Of a stretch of DNA of 42,449 bases, positions 33,648-42,270 are shown one piece after another. This DNA is from Acholeplasmataceae bacterium (GTDB lineage Bacteria > Bacillota_I > Bacilli_A > ML615J-28 > CAG-698). The notes under the pieces are model-generated. The model saw only the letters and a list, made by a program, of their open reading frames with translations. It was not told the DNA's origin and made no database searches. Both the position numbers and the translations under genes were made by a program. The stretch's first letter is position 1; each line of letters begins with the position of its first letter. Location: positions 1 through 42,449 of the forward strand of contig JAAYBG010000007.1 in the NCBI GenBank assembly GCA_012718985.1. The letters run 5' to 3'.

Positions 33648-36248
33648 CTATAATTTTGTCGGAATCTGCATTGTCATACAGTGGATATTACCACCGCCCA
33701 ATAAAATCTCCCTTGTGTTAATTTGGATAATTTCCTTTTCAGGATAATTTTGTTTCATAATATTATAAGCTATTTCATCCTCAGGAACTCCGAATGCAGG
33801 CAAAATGACATAAGCATCAGATTGATAGAAGTTGATATAACTAGCCGATAAACGCGAATTAACCAAACGTTCTTTGCTTGTATGTTCACGATTATCAATT
33901 CCTTTTGCTTCTTCTTCAGTCATGTATAAAGGTTTTGGTAATGGTATCTTCACAATCTCAAATTTTCTCCCTTTAGAATCGGTTGTTTCGCTTAACGTGT
34001 TGTAAGCATCGACACACATTTGATATTGTGGATCATTAACATCATCACACCATGCAAGAGCAATCTTGCCAGGTGCTAAGAAACATGCCATATTATCGAT
34101 ATGTTCATTTGTTTCATCAAGATAAATTCCATTTTTTAACCAAATTACTTTTTCCACATTTAAATTTTCTTTGAGAATGTTCTCAATTTCTTCTTTAGTT
34201 AGAGTTGGATTTCTTCCTTCGCTTAGTAGGCAAGCCTCTGTTGTTAGACAAGTTCCTTCACCATCAAAGTGAACACTACCCCCCTCTAAGATAAATCCTT
34301 TATTCAAATAGTAAGAAAAACCTAGTTTCTCGCAAACCTTTTTTGCTAGGGCATCATCAAAATCCCAATTAGTATATAAACCATCGACATTTCCACCCCA
34401 TGCGTTGAAGCCAAAATCAATTCCTCTAATCTCTTTTTCGTTTACTACGAAGATTGGCATATTATCCCGTGACCAAGCATCATTATATTCAATTTTTAAA
34501 ATTTTAACATTCTTGATTCTGAAATCCTTCGCTACTTTTGCATAGATACTCGGATCAATGCCTAAATATACAGGTTCGTATTTGGCAATTGCTTCAATAA
34601 TCTCCTTTAAATTGTTTCTTGCATAGGTACCACTATTACGCCATATATCTTTACGATATGGCAATAACATCAAAGTAGCTAAGTGTTTACGTCCCTCAAA
34701 AGGAACAATAAAACCATCTTCTTTTGGAGTAGTCAATACACGTGAATAATACCCCTCTATCTTACGATGATAGCGAGAATAATTTGTCCATGATTTTTGG
34801 TCAATTACAGAGACACTACCATCATCATAATCGCTAAGAATAGTAGAACCAGTTCCTTTATAATATTCAATACGACGCACTAATTCCTCTGTAAAGACCT
34901 CACCTGGAACAACAAGCGGAATACCAGGAGGGTATACCATAATCGATTCTTTAGAAATTTCATCAATCGCATCCGCTAATTTTACTCGTTTCATCGCTGC
35001 ATGATAAGCAGTACGTGGTCTTAACAGTGCAATTGGGAATTCAATATTGAAGTGATGTCGTGGATAATTCATTTCTCCAACAAAATATTCACTCGAAATT
35101 TCTTTTAGTGCTTTTACTAAATTATTAATATGTTCCTCTTTCGTGCCTATACCGATAATTCCTAAAACAACATAGGTTTCCGCTAGTTCCATTTGTACAT
35201 GGTACTTGTCTTTCAACAGATTATATAATTCAAAACCAGTCAACTTCATCATGTCTAGTTCAATAACCAACTTAGTTTGATCATAATCAAAGCAACCCAT
35301 ACTTTGAAAATGGTCTTTTCCTCGTGCTTTAAAGCCAGGAATTTTATTAATTTCTTCTCGTGCATAATTGGCAAAAGCAATTGCTTGATCGACTTTTTCT
35401 TTTCCTTCTATGACCATAAACTTTCTTGCAGCATCTAGACTTGCCATTAAAACAGAAGATGGGCTTGTTGAATTGATTGCATTTAAAGTCTTACGAATAT
35501 CATAATCTGAAACTCGATTGCCTTTTCTTAATAAAATAGAAGATTGTGTTAATGATCCCCCCATTTTATGAAGACTGACTGCGCTCATGTCAGCACCGCA
35601 TTCCATAGCGCTAAGTGGAGCATTTTCTGTAAAGCCAAAGTGAGCACCATGTGCTTCATCAACCAGACACAACATTGAATTATCATGTGCTAATTTTACG
35701 ATTCTTTGTAAGTCTCCTACAGCGCCAAAATACGTTGGATTGATAACAAACACGGCTTTAGCACTTGGATGTTTTTTTATCATGCGTCGATAATCTTCAA
35801 ATGTCGGTTGATTTGCAATTTCTAAATCTGAATCCAATTCAGGCATGATAAAAACAGGCATTGCACCACTTAAAATTAGTCCATTGATTATCGATTTATG
35901 ACAATTTCTTGGTATGATGATTCTATCATTAGCTTTACAAGCGGTCATAATCATGGTAATAATCCCACTGCTCGTTCCATTAATTAAAAAGAAAGCTTGG
36001 TCAGCTCCAAAAGCATCTGCCATTAACGCTTCCGCTTCTTTAATAACCCCCGCTGGACGATTCAAGTTATCTAGTCCTCTAGGTCCATTCACATCCGCTC
36101 TATAGACACTGATTCCTATATAACGACTTAAGTCATTCTCAACATTCCCCATATGGTGACCTGGCACATCAAAAGGTGATATTCCTTCCTCCATATATTT
36201 TTTTAATGCAGTTAAATATGGTGTTTTATTATGATCTAATTGTGCCAA
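33648..36248 (-). CDS. Fused arginine decarboxylase - agmatine deiminase
   Basis: 866 residues in one uninterrupted frame. Residues 1 to about 490 are a fold-type I Orn/Lys/Arg decarboxylase of the short Gram-positive type: TPYLTALKKYMEEGISPFDV, VPGHHMG, FFLINGTSSG, VDEAHGAHF, the PLP lysine K228 in SAVSLHKMGG, and YPPGIPLVVPGE with GTGSTILS. Residues about 502-866 are a full-length agmatine deiminase: TPKEDGFIVPFE, NDAWSRDNMPIFVV, DFGFNAWGGNVDGLY, VLEGGS-like FILEGGSVHFDGEGT, LLSEGRNP, DETNEHIDNMACF (catalytic His) and GGGNIHCMTMQIP (nucleophile Cys857). Reactions: arginine to agmatine, then N-carbamoylputrescine plus ammonia. The start codon is TTG with GAGG 7 nt before it; the first ATG would cut into the conserved N-terminus. 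aguB follows 13 nt downstream. Arginine rather than lysine specificity follows from the fused partner. Confidence 0.93.
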   Translation of the reverse strand: MAQLDHNKTPYLTALKKYMEEGISPFDVPGHHMGNVENDLSRYIGISVYRADVNGPRGLDNLNRPAGVIKEAEALMADAFGADQAFFLINGTSSGIITMIMTACKANDRIIIPRNCHKSIINGLILSGAMPVFIMPELDSDLEIANQPTFEDYRRMIKKHPSAKAVFVINPTYFGAVGDLQRIVKLAHDNSMLCLVDEAHGAHFGFTENAPLSAMECGADMSAVSLHKMGGSLTQSSILLRKGNRVSDYDIRKTLNAINSTSPSSVLMASLDAARKFMVIEGKEKVDQAIAFANYAREEINKIPGFKARGKDHFQSMGCFDYDQTKLVIELDMMKLTGFELYNLLKDKYHVQMELAETYVVLGIIGIGTKEEHINNLVKALKEISSEYFVGEMNYPRHHFNIEFPIALLRPRTAYHAAMKRVKLADAIDEISKESIMVYPPGIPLVVPGEVFTEELVRRIEYYKGTGSTILSDYDDGSVSVIDQKSWTNYSRYHRKIEGYYSRVLTTPKEDGFIVPFEGRKHLATLMLLPYRKDIWRNSGTYARNNLKEIIEAIAKYEPVYLGIDPSIYAKVAKDFRIKNVKILKIEYNDAWSRDNMPIFVVNEKEIRGIDFGFNAWGGNVDGLYTNWDFDDALAKKVCEKLGFSYYLNKGFILEGGSVHFDGEGTCLTTEACLLSEGRNPTLTKEEIENILKENLNVEKVIWLKNGIYLDETNEHIDNMACFLAPGKIALAWCDDVNDPQYQMCVDAYNTLSETTDSKGRKFEIVKIPLPKPLYMTEEEAKGIDNREHTSKERLVNSRLSASYINFYQSDAYVILPAFGVPEDEIAYNIMKQNYPEKEIIQINTREILLGGGNIHCMTMQIPTKL

Positions 36249-36285
36249 TTTCTTACCTCGTTTTCTATAGATTTATAACGCATAA

Positions 36286-36314
36286 ATTGTATACTAATTA
36301 ATTCATTTATGCAA
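36286..36314 (-). promoter_or_regulatory. Promoter of the polyamine operon
   Basis: TTGCAT (36309-36314), 17-bp spacer, TACAAT (36286-36291), about 38 nt before the TTG start. Further upstream, TTTCAATAT (36344-36352) and ATATTGAAA (36393-36401) form a widely spaced inverted repeat of unknown meaning. Confidence 0.6.
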
Positions 36315-36477
36315 TATATTTTTTTATTTTTTAAAAAATATTCTTTCAATATAAACTAATTAAAAAAACGCAAAGGAAAAACTTTTTAAACAATATTGAA
36401 AAGGAAATTATCACTTAGTATTCTATAAACTGATGTTGTTTTTTTAGCTTATATTTAAAGGAATAACCTGTGTAATT

Positions 36478-36507
36478 AATAAAACCTCATTTAGAAACGA
36501 GGCTTAT
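36478..36507 (-). terminator. Terminator of the malic enzyme gene
   Basis: AAGCCTC / GAGGTTT on the minus strand (10-nt loop) followed by TATTAAT; modest stem just after the stop. Confidence 0.6.
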
Positions 36508-36515
36508 TAATCAAC

Positions 36516-37712
36516 TTATTTTGTTATTGTTTTCCTATTTACTCTTGTTTTAATCGCAGCTTGACTAACAGCTTGACTCACAACTGTCGCAACTCTTTCA
36601 TCAAACGCTGCCGGAATAATATTTTTCGAGTTTAATTCTTGACTGGAGATTAGATTAGCTATCGCATAAGCAGCAGCTAGTTTCATTTCTTCATTGATTT
36701 CTTTTGCTCTGACATCAAATGCTCCACGAAAAACGCCAGGGAAGGCTAAGACATTATTAATCTGGTTGGGATAGTCACTACGACCTGTTGCTACAACAGC
36801 TGCTCCCCCCTTGATTGCATCTTCAGGAATTATTTCAGGATTAGGATTTGCACACGCAAAAATGATTGCTTTTGGAGCCATAGTTTTTACCATTTCTGTT
36901 GTTAGAACATTGGCTGCAGAAACACCAATAAACACATCTGCATTGATAAGCACATCCTTTAAAGTACCTTCTTCATGGTATAAGTTGGTAATTTTTGCTA
37001 ATTCTTCCTTACTACTATTCATACCTTCAAGTCTACCTTGATAAATCGCTCCTGACCTATCACAAATAATAATATTAGTAAATCCGGCAACTAACATTAA
37101 TTTGGTAATGGCCGCACCAGCTGCTCCAGCACCATTAATAATCACTTTAACTTCTTCTTTTTTCTTATCAACTACTTTTAAAGCATTAATTAATCCCGCT
37201 AAAGTTACGATTGCTGTACCATGTTGGTCATCATGGAAGATAGGAATATCACAAATTTTTTGTAATTTTTGTTCTATCTCAAAACAACGTGGAGCTGATA
37301 TATCTTCAAGATTGACACCACCAAAACTACCTGAGACTAAATAAATAGTTCGTACAATCTCGTCTACATCTTTTGTTTTAAGGCACATTGGAAAAGCATC
37401 AACGCCACCGAAGGCCTTGAAAAGAGCCGCCTTTCCTTCCATAACCGGCATTGCTGCTTCAGGGCCAATATCACCTAATCCTAAAACAGCAGTTCCATCA
37501 GTAACTACTAAACACATATTCCATCTTCTAGTTAATTCATATGATAAATCGATATTTTTTTGAATTTCTAAACATGGAGTAGCAACACCAGGAGTATAAG
37601 CTAGTGATAAATCCTCTCGATTAGCAACAGAAACCGTTGATACCACTTCTATTTTCCCCTTTTTTTGATAATGTAATTCCAGGCTTCGCTCAGCAATTGT
37701 TTTTGTTTTCAT
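36516..37712 (-). CDS. Malic enzyme (NAD(P)-dependent, oxaloacetate-decarboxylating)
   Basis: 398 residues, the short bacterial form without a phosphotransacetylase tail. Seen: LAYTPGVATPCLEI (Tyr of the active site), VVTDGTAVLGLGDIG, MPVMEGKAALFKAFGGVDAFP (Lys), LEDISAPRCFEIE and FHDDQHGTAIVTLAG (metal site), the Rossmann INGAGAAGAAITKL, and FACANPNPEI. It converts malate to pyruvate and CO2, giving NAD(P)H. The Asp in ICDRSGAI after the Rossmann glycines mildly favours NAD. The ATG has a weak upstream GAGAAAA; a stronger AAAGGAG lies about 50 nt upstream before a short ATT-initiated frame. Monocistronic with its own promoter and a leader of about 140 nt. Confidence 0.94.
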   Translation of the reverse strand: MKTKTIAERSLELHYQKKGKIEVVSTVSVANREDLSLAYTPGVATPCLEIQKNIDLSYELTRRWNMCLVVTDGTAVLGLGDIGPEAAMPVMEGKAALFKAFGGVDAFPMCLKTKDVDEIVRTIYLVSGSFGGVNLEDISAPRCFEIEQKLQKICDIPIFHDDQHGTAIVTLAGLINALKVVDKKKEEVKVIINGAGAAGAAITKLMLVAGFTNIIICDRSGAIYQGRLEGMNSSKEELAKITNLYHEEGTLKDVLINADVFIGVSAANVLTTEMVKTMAPKAIIFACANPNPEIIPEDAIKGGAAVVATGRSDYPNQINNVLAFPGVFRGAFDVRAKEINEEMKLAAAYAIANLISSQELNSKNIIPAAFDERVATVVSQAVSQAAIKTRVNRKTITK

Positions 37713-37857
37713 GATTTTCTCGTATAATCAATTAAAATAGATTAATATCTTAATGATTAACTCCTTTCTTTCAATTGGTTGATTGTACTCTTTATTTAAT
37801 AGATATTATGATAAATTTCCCTATGAATCATTTTCAGTGTTTTTATTGCACAAAAAC

Positions 37858-37886
37858 ATTATAGAGCTTTTTTTATAAAATATCAA
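37858..37886 (-). promoter_or_regulatory. Promoter of the malic enzyme gene
   Basis: TTGATA (37881-37886), 17-bp spacer, TATAAT (37858-37863). Gives a roughly 140-nt leader containing AAAGGAG (37761-37767). Confidence 0.75.
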
Positions 37887-37944
37887 TATAATACTATTTT
37901 GGAAATTTTTTTAAATCTTGGCTCATATTAAAAGGGTTAAATGA

Positions 37945-37968
37945 AAAACTCCTTTCAAGGAGTTTTTT
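37945..37968. terminator. Hairpin with T/A runs between malic enzyme and GGDEF genes
   Basis: AAAACTCCT / AGGAGTTTT (37945-37953, 37958-37966), 4-nt loop, with T-rich flanks on both strands. No plus-strand gene ends here, so it probably backs up the terminator of the GGDEF gene. Confidence 0.65.
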
Positions 37969-37999
37969 CGTTTCTTATGGTAAAGAACTGATAGATATA

Positions 38000-38025
38000 A
38001 ATAAAACCCTTATGCTAAAGGGTTT
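38000..38025 (-). terminator. Terminator of the GGDEF gene
   Basis: AAACCCTT / AAGGGTTT (38004-38011, 38018-38025), 6-nt loop, then TATTTATA on the minus strand. Confidence 0.75.
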
Positions 38026-38042
38026 CATTTTTCTCTTGATTA

Positions 38043-39182
38043 CTAATCTTTTTTTGCATATCGCAATGCTTTCTGTTCATACATTTTCTGATCTAACTGA
38101 TGGAAAAAGTGGTCTAGACTAGTTCCTACTGTTTGACTGGTTGAATATCCCATAGAAACGGACAACAAATATGGCTTTCCTTCCGTTTTGTTGAACTCTG
38201 ATACTCGTTCATTAATCGTTGAACATAATTGCTCCATATCAGCTTCTGTTCCGTCCATAAGAAGAATGACAAATTCATCACCACCGACGCGGAAAGCAAC
38301 TGTATTATCCGTGACGATGTTCATCAAAATCCAACCAATACTTCGAATAGCATCATCACCAACAGAATGACCAAATTCATCATTTATGGACTTAAATCGG
38401 TCGATGTCCATCATAATGGCACCTATAGTATGGTCTTTTTTGCTACCTGTCAGTTTTTCAACCATCCAAACAAAATATTTACGGTTATATAATCCCGAAA
38501 GTTCATCTTCATATGCGTTTTGATTTGAAATATGCAACTGGACAAACAACAGCGCAATACTTAAACATAGCCATCCTGCAGATAAGCCATAAAACATACC
38601 TTGAACAAGGGTTCCTAAAAGAGAAGGTATCACAAAGTAATGAACTGGGAAAAAACGAATATGTCCGTTTCGCTTTACAGCGAAATTCGCAAGAACTAAA
38701 GTTATAAAATAACAACAAAATACGAAAGCGTAGGTTAAAATTACAAGTTCGCCTCGCTGATATACATTCTGTTCATTGATTGAGAAGATTATACCTGTCC
38801 CGAAAAAGTCACACACAATTAACACAATTAAGGCAACATAAGGAATGCTAAGAACCTTGACCCACCTTTTGATTCGGGTAATACTACGGGAAATACGAAT
38901 ATCAACGAATAACACCCAAAGTATACCCACACAACTAGAGGCAAGGAAAAGATAGGCGTTAGTCGCATATTGTAGGAAGTGAACCACAGTTCCTGGCTTC
39001 CCATCTAATAGGAAAGTTACCGTTTCCAGAATCAAAGCAAAGAAAGTTAGCATCATCATTCCATCAAATATTCTTCCACTTAGGTGTCTTTCTTTTTTTA
39101 TTTCAATTTTAGATAGCATAGAAACAATCAGCACGAGTAAACCGACTGAATTAGCTACGAGAATTTCTTCCAATACAACCAT
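38043..39182 (-). CDS. Membrane-bound diguanylate cyclase
   Basis: 379 residues. The N-terminal 215 residues hold about seven membrane segments with no recognised sensor family. A complete GGDEF domain follows: LSGLYNRKYFVWMVE, MMDIDRFKSINDEFGHSVGDDAI and FRVGGDEFVILL (GGDEF at about 300-304), then SVSMGYS. All residues for GTP and metal binding look intact, so it should make c-di-GMP from two GTP. I see no RxxD inhibitory site at the expected place before GGDEF. The ATG is 10 nt after GAGAGGG. It is transcribed alone; no EAL/HD-GYP phosphodiesterase or PilZ gene is in the window. Confidence 0.9.
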   Translation of the reverse strand: MVVLEEILVANSVGLLVLIVSMLSKIEIKKERHLSGRIFDGMMMLTFFALILETVTFLLDGKPGTVVHFLQYATNAYLFLASSCVGILWVLFVDIRISRSITRIKRWVKVLSIPYVALIVLIVCDFFGTGIIFSINEQNVYQRGELVILTYAFVFCCYFITLVLANFAVKRNGHIRFFPVHYFVIPSLLGTLVQGMFYGLSAGWLCLSIALLFVQLHISNQNAYEDELSGLYNRKYFVWMVEKLTGSKKDHTIGAIMMDIDRFKSINDEFGHSVGDDAIRSIGWILMNIVTDNTVAFRVGGDEFVILLMDGTEADMEQLCSTINERVSEFNKTEGKPYLLSVSMGYSTSQTVGTSLDHFFHQLDQKMYEQKALRYAKKD

Positions 39183-39243
39183 TTTTGCACTGCCCTCTCA
39201 ATTTCTTAATTATTTACCTCACCTAGATAGATAACTTTTGTAT

Positions 39244-39272
39244 ATTATAATACAAAAACGATAAAATTGCAA
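39244..39272 (-). promoter_or_regulatory. Promoter of the diguanylate cyclase gene
   Basis: TTGCAA (39267-39272), 17-bp spacer, TATAAT (39244-39249). Confidence 0.75.
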
Positions 39273-39301
39273 CAAAATCGAATAAAATTTACAATTGCAC
39301 G

Positions 39302-39319
39302 ATTTCCAGGCTTGGAAAT
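39302..39319. repeat. Palindrome upstream of the diguanylate cyclase promoter
   Basis: ATTTCCA / TGGAAAT with a 4-nt centre (GGCT), about 30 bp upstream of the -35. Possible activator or repressor site; no T run, so not a terminator. Confidence 0.4.
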
Positions 39320-39788
39320 TTATTTATTAATATTAAAAAAATTTCATAACAATACTACCAAAACGACATTATAAACAATAAAACATTTCTTTTTTAAAAC
39401 AACTGTCGTAATCAATAAAGCTTGAGTCAATAACTCCCTATATAGAATAAGTTAAGGATTTAACTCGTGGCGATATTGCGAAATCAAATAATTTTAAAAA
39501 TTGTTTATGAGAAAGGTGATATATTAGCCTTGTTTACTTTATATCTGCCATAGTATTCCTTTAAAAAACAAAAAAAAGAAAATTATAAATAGCATTAAAA
39601 CTTTCTATTACAAGCCTCTTGAAAATTGACGGATAAGATTTTTTTACCTTTTCCGCCAAAGAAAAAGATTCTCAATTGATCAATTTCGCACAACTCCATT
39701 TTTCGTACCCCTTAGTTTTAAAGCATAACCTAAAAATTGCGAGTGAGAATGCTGGTAATATTTCCTCAAAAAATGCAGCATAATATAG
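39320..39788. other. Gene-free stretch
   Basis: AT-rich, with stops in all frames and no open frame with a ribosome binding site. One imperfect hairpin (CGGATAAG ... CTTTTCCG, about 39632-39656) is visible. I see no transposase remnant, tRNA or inverted terminal repeats. Confidence 0.5.
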
Positions 39789-39846
39789 TTATGTGCCAAA
39801 AAGTGTGATTTTTGTAAAATCTTATGTGCCGAAAAGTGTGATTTTC
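39789..39846 (+). repeat. Two tandem direct repeats upstream of the DUF4143 ATPase gene
   Basis: TTATGTGCCAAAAAGTGTG (from 39789) and TTATGTGCCGAAAAGTGTG (from 39822), each continuing ATTTT; 23 of the first 24 bases are identical and the copies are 33 bp apart, close to three helical turns. The second abuts the -35 element. Confidence 0.85.
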
Positions 39847-39875
39847 TTGATTTTTAATACATTTAATGATATTAT
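39847..39875 (+). promoter_or_regulatory. Promoter of the DUF4143 ATPase gene
   Basis: TTGATT (39847-39852), 17-bp spacer, TATTAT (39870-39875), then GGAGG 6 nt before the ATG at 39899. Confidence 0.75.
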
Positions 39876-39898
39876 ATATGTAAGAAGCGGAGGAAAAT

Positions 39899-41194
39899 AT
39901 GAAACGGAAAATTTACCAAGATTTATTAATTTGGAAAAACTCTAATGATAGGAAGCCTTTAATATTACAAGGTGCTAGGCAGGTTGGCAAAACGTATATT
40001 GTTAATTTGTTTGGAGCTGATAATTATGCTAATGTGGTTTATTGCAATTTTGAAAAAGAGCCCGGTCTAGCAGACTTTTTTACCGATTTAAAACCAAAAA
40101 ATATTTTAGAAAAATTAGGCAATTACAAACGAAAGGAAATTTTACCTTCTCACACATTAATTATTTTTGATGAAATACAAGCCTGCCCTGAAGCTTTAAC
40201 TTCCCTTAAATACTTTTGCGAAGAAGCAAATGAATATCATTTAATTGCAACAGGTTCTTTACTAGGAGTTTCCGTTAATCGAAAAGAATCATCATTCCCT
40301 GTCGGAAAGGTCGAATTTCTGAATATGTATCCCATGGATTTTGAAGAGTTTTTGATGGCTAATGATACTAGTTATTTAATTGATGAAATTAGGAAGTGTT
40401 ATAACTTAGATAAGCCGATGGCAGATCCTTTCCACCAAGAAGCTTTGAAATTATATAAAATATATTTGTTTACTGGAGGAATGCCTGAAGTTGTTAGAGA
40501 GTATTTAAAAAATAAAAACTATGACCTGGTTAAAATAAAACAACTAGCAATATTAGAAGCCTACTTCAACGATATGGGTAAGTATAACAAAGCAAGCGAG
40601 ATTCCAAAAACAAAACAAGTTTATAAAAATATAAGCACTCAACTTGCAAAAGAAAATAGGAAATTCAAGTATTCTTCCATAAAAAGTGGGGGAAGAGCAA
40701 GCGAATTTGCAAATGCTATTGAATGGTTATGTTTAGCAGGTATTGCCAATCAACTATATAGACTTGAACAAATCAAACTCCCATTAAACGCTTATAAATC
40801 ACTAAACGACTTCAAGTTTTATATGAATGATGTTGGATTATGCTCTGCCAGTCAAGATGTTTTTATTAATGACATCTTGTTTGACAATCCATCATTCAAT
40901 GACTTTAAAGGTGGGTTAACAGAAAATTATGTTAATAATCAATTGATAGCTAACAAGTTTAACAATTTTTATTGGACAAGTGGAAATCAAGCAGAAATAG
41001 ATTTTATTATCCGAATAAATAATGACATTATTCCTATTGAAGTGAAATCTAGCGACAACATCAAATCTAAAAGTTTAAATGAGTATGTAAATAAGTTTAA
41101 CCCACAATATTCAATTAGAATTTCGTCGAAAAACTTCGGTTTTGAAAACAATATAAAATCAGTTCCTCTATATGCTGTATTTTGTATAAAATAA
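39899..41194 (+). CDS. AAA-family ATPase with DUF4143 domain
   Basis: 431 residues. AAA_14 ATPase part: Walker A GARQVGKT (25-32), VVYCNFEK, Walker B TLIIFDEIQACP (about 86-97) and sensor LIATGSLLG. Then FPVGKVEFLNMYPMDFEEFL, typical of this family. The C-terminal DUF4143 part ends in a PD-(D/E)XK-like motif (ENYVNNQL, GNQAEIDFII, IIPIEVKSS). These proteins are widespread, patchily distributed and functionally uncharacterised; many genomes hold several copies. It is monocistronic behind a repeat-bearing promoter, between a gene-free stretch and a terminator, which fits a recently acquired gene. GGAGG precedes the ATG. Confidence 0.92.
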   Translation: MKRKIYQDLLIWKNSNDRKPLILQGARQVGKTYIVNLFGADNYANVVYCNFEKEPGLADFFTDLKPKNILEKLGNYKRKEILPSHTLIIFDEIQACPEALTSLKYFCEEANEYHLIATGSLLGVSVNRKESSFPVGKVEFLNMYPMDFEEFLMANDTSYLIDEIRKCYNLDKPMADPFHQEALKLYKIYLFTGGMPEVVREYLKNKNYDLVKIKQLAILEAYFNDMGKYNKASEIPKTKQVYKNISTQLAKENRKFKYSSIKSGGRASEFANAIEWLCLAGIANQLYRLEQIKLPLNAYKSLNDFKFYMNDVGLCSASQDVFINDILFDNPSFNDFKGGLTENYVNNQLIANKFNNFYWTSGNQAEIDFIIRINNDIIPIEVKSSDNIKSKSLNEYVNKFNPQYSIRISSKNFGFENNIKSVPLYAVFCIK

Positions 41195-41247
41195 TTAACT
41201 TCAATTCAAATAATTATCATTATTAACAACTCTATTAAACCAATGAA

Positions 41248-41291
41248 AAAGTGCAAACGAAAGCGAAGACTGAATGCTTAGTTTGCACTTT
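41248..41291. terminator. Bidirectional terminator
   Basis: AAAGTGCAAAC / GTTTGCACTTT (41248-41258, 41281-41291), perfect 11-bp stem with a small inner AGC/GCT pairing in the loop; between the convergent DUF4143 and DUF3021 genes. Confidence 0.75.
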
Positions 41292-41327
41292 GTATTATTG
41301 TCACAATAACAGATAACTTAATCGTAA

Positions 41328-41798
41328 CTAGTTGTTTTTTTCTTTTATTTTGGCGTTAATTACTTTAATTTGGCGACGAATAACAAAATAATTAATCACC
41401 CAAATAATCATAAAGATAACTGTAAACTGCCCAATGAAGATCAACACATTCAAAACATTAAATTCAAACCAGCGAAGTAACATAGCCGCTAGAAACATCG
41501 GGATAAATGTTGCTGAATAGTAAACAGCAGTTCTTGTTAATAAACTCCATTGTTCCTTGCGCCACACTTCATTGGCCACCGCAAAGATAGTACCAATAGC
41601 ACCATAAACAAGTGCTGCTACAAGGGCCGCAACAAACATATTCCCACCCATCATCGTTACAAATGCAGGGACTACAACACTATAATCTGTGCCTTTAGTA
41701 ATAATCGCCGACACTATGATAGAGATTAGATGACCAATACCAATCCCGCTGAGAAAACTAAACACAACACTTAACGCCAAGACTTTTTTTCTACTCAT
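41328..41798 (-). CDS. DUF3021 membrane protein
   Basis: 156 residues with four membrane segments (about 7-30, 42-70, 85-107, 114-138) and a basic C-terminal tail. Length, topology and position after a LytTR gene match DUF3021 proteins of Bacillota, which are thought to hold the LytTR regulator inactive at the membrane. It starts 11 nt after the LytTR gene, with GGAGG before the ATG. The signal sensed is unknown. Confidence 0.85.
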   Translation of the reverse strand: MSRKKVLALSVVFSFLSGIGIGHLISIIVSAIITKGTDYSVVVPAFVTMMGGNMFVAALVAALVYGAIGTIFAVANEVWRKEQWSLLTRTAVYYSATFIPMFLAAMLLRWFEFNVLNVLIFIGQFTVIFMIIWVINYFVIRRQIKVINAKIKEKNN

Positions 41799-41809
41799 GA
41801 TATCCCTCC

Positions 41810-42250
41810 TTAAATTCCTAAGTATTTTTTTACATCTTTTAATTTACGTCTCGAAACATAGACAACATCGCCATTAATCATTTCGACACTGATTGTCCCG
41901 ACAAAAGTAAAATCAAATCCTTTTACTTTTTTAAAATTAATAATGTCGGAGCGAGAAATGCGAATGAAATTGGTTTTATTTAGGAGCTCTTCTAATTCCC
42001 CAAGAGTTGTTTTCGTCAGATATTCTTTGGCTTTAGTGACGATATAAACATTCCCCATATTCGCATACACTCTTATAATGTCTTCTTGACTAATAAATTC
42101 AAGACGATAGTTATCAAATCCGGCTATCGCATGGGACTTAATGCTCGCAATATTTCGCTGCAGTTCGAAAATATCGTCATTTAATTCCTTTGCTAGTATA
42201 AGCACGGTTGTTTCTAGAACATCCTTGTCAATTTTTACTTCTACTTTCAT
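41810..42250 (-). CDS. LytTR-family DNA-binding regulator
   Basis: About 146 residues. The N-terminal 50 residues are a short alpha/beta stretch (MKVEVKIDKDVLETTVLILA), without a receiver domain. The C-terminal LytTR domain is clear: EDIIRVYANMGNVYIVTKAKEYLTK, LEELLNKTNFIRISRSDIIN (FIRISRS is the usual anchor) and VYVSRRKLKDVKKYLG. I start at the ATG at 42250, 4-5 nt after GGAG; a TTG at 42280 lies in a promoter-like repeat. It forms an operon with the DUF3021 gene, a common stand-alone regulator-plus-membrane-partner pair. Repeats at its promoter suggest autoregulation. Confidence 0.92.
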   Translation of the reverse strand: MKVEVKIDKDVLETTVLILAKELNDDIFELQRNIASIKSHAIAGFDNYRLEFISQEDIIRVYANMGNVYIVTKAKEYLTKTTLGELEELLNKTNFIRISRSDIINFKKVKGFDFTFVGTISVEMINGDVVYVSRRKLKDVKKYLGI

Positions 42251-42270
42251 AACACTCCACTTCCTTTCTT

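Noticed and set aside
33648-36248. The fusion as two separate genes read through by error
   Set aside because: No stop, no ribosome binding site and no suitable start at the junction, and both domains are complete; a sequencing error would have had to remove these cleanly.
39683-39898. Insertion-sequence end or attachment site next to the DUF4143 gene
   Set aside because: The repeats are direct, close to the promoter and have no matching copy beyond the gene; no transposase or integrase is present.
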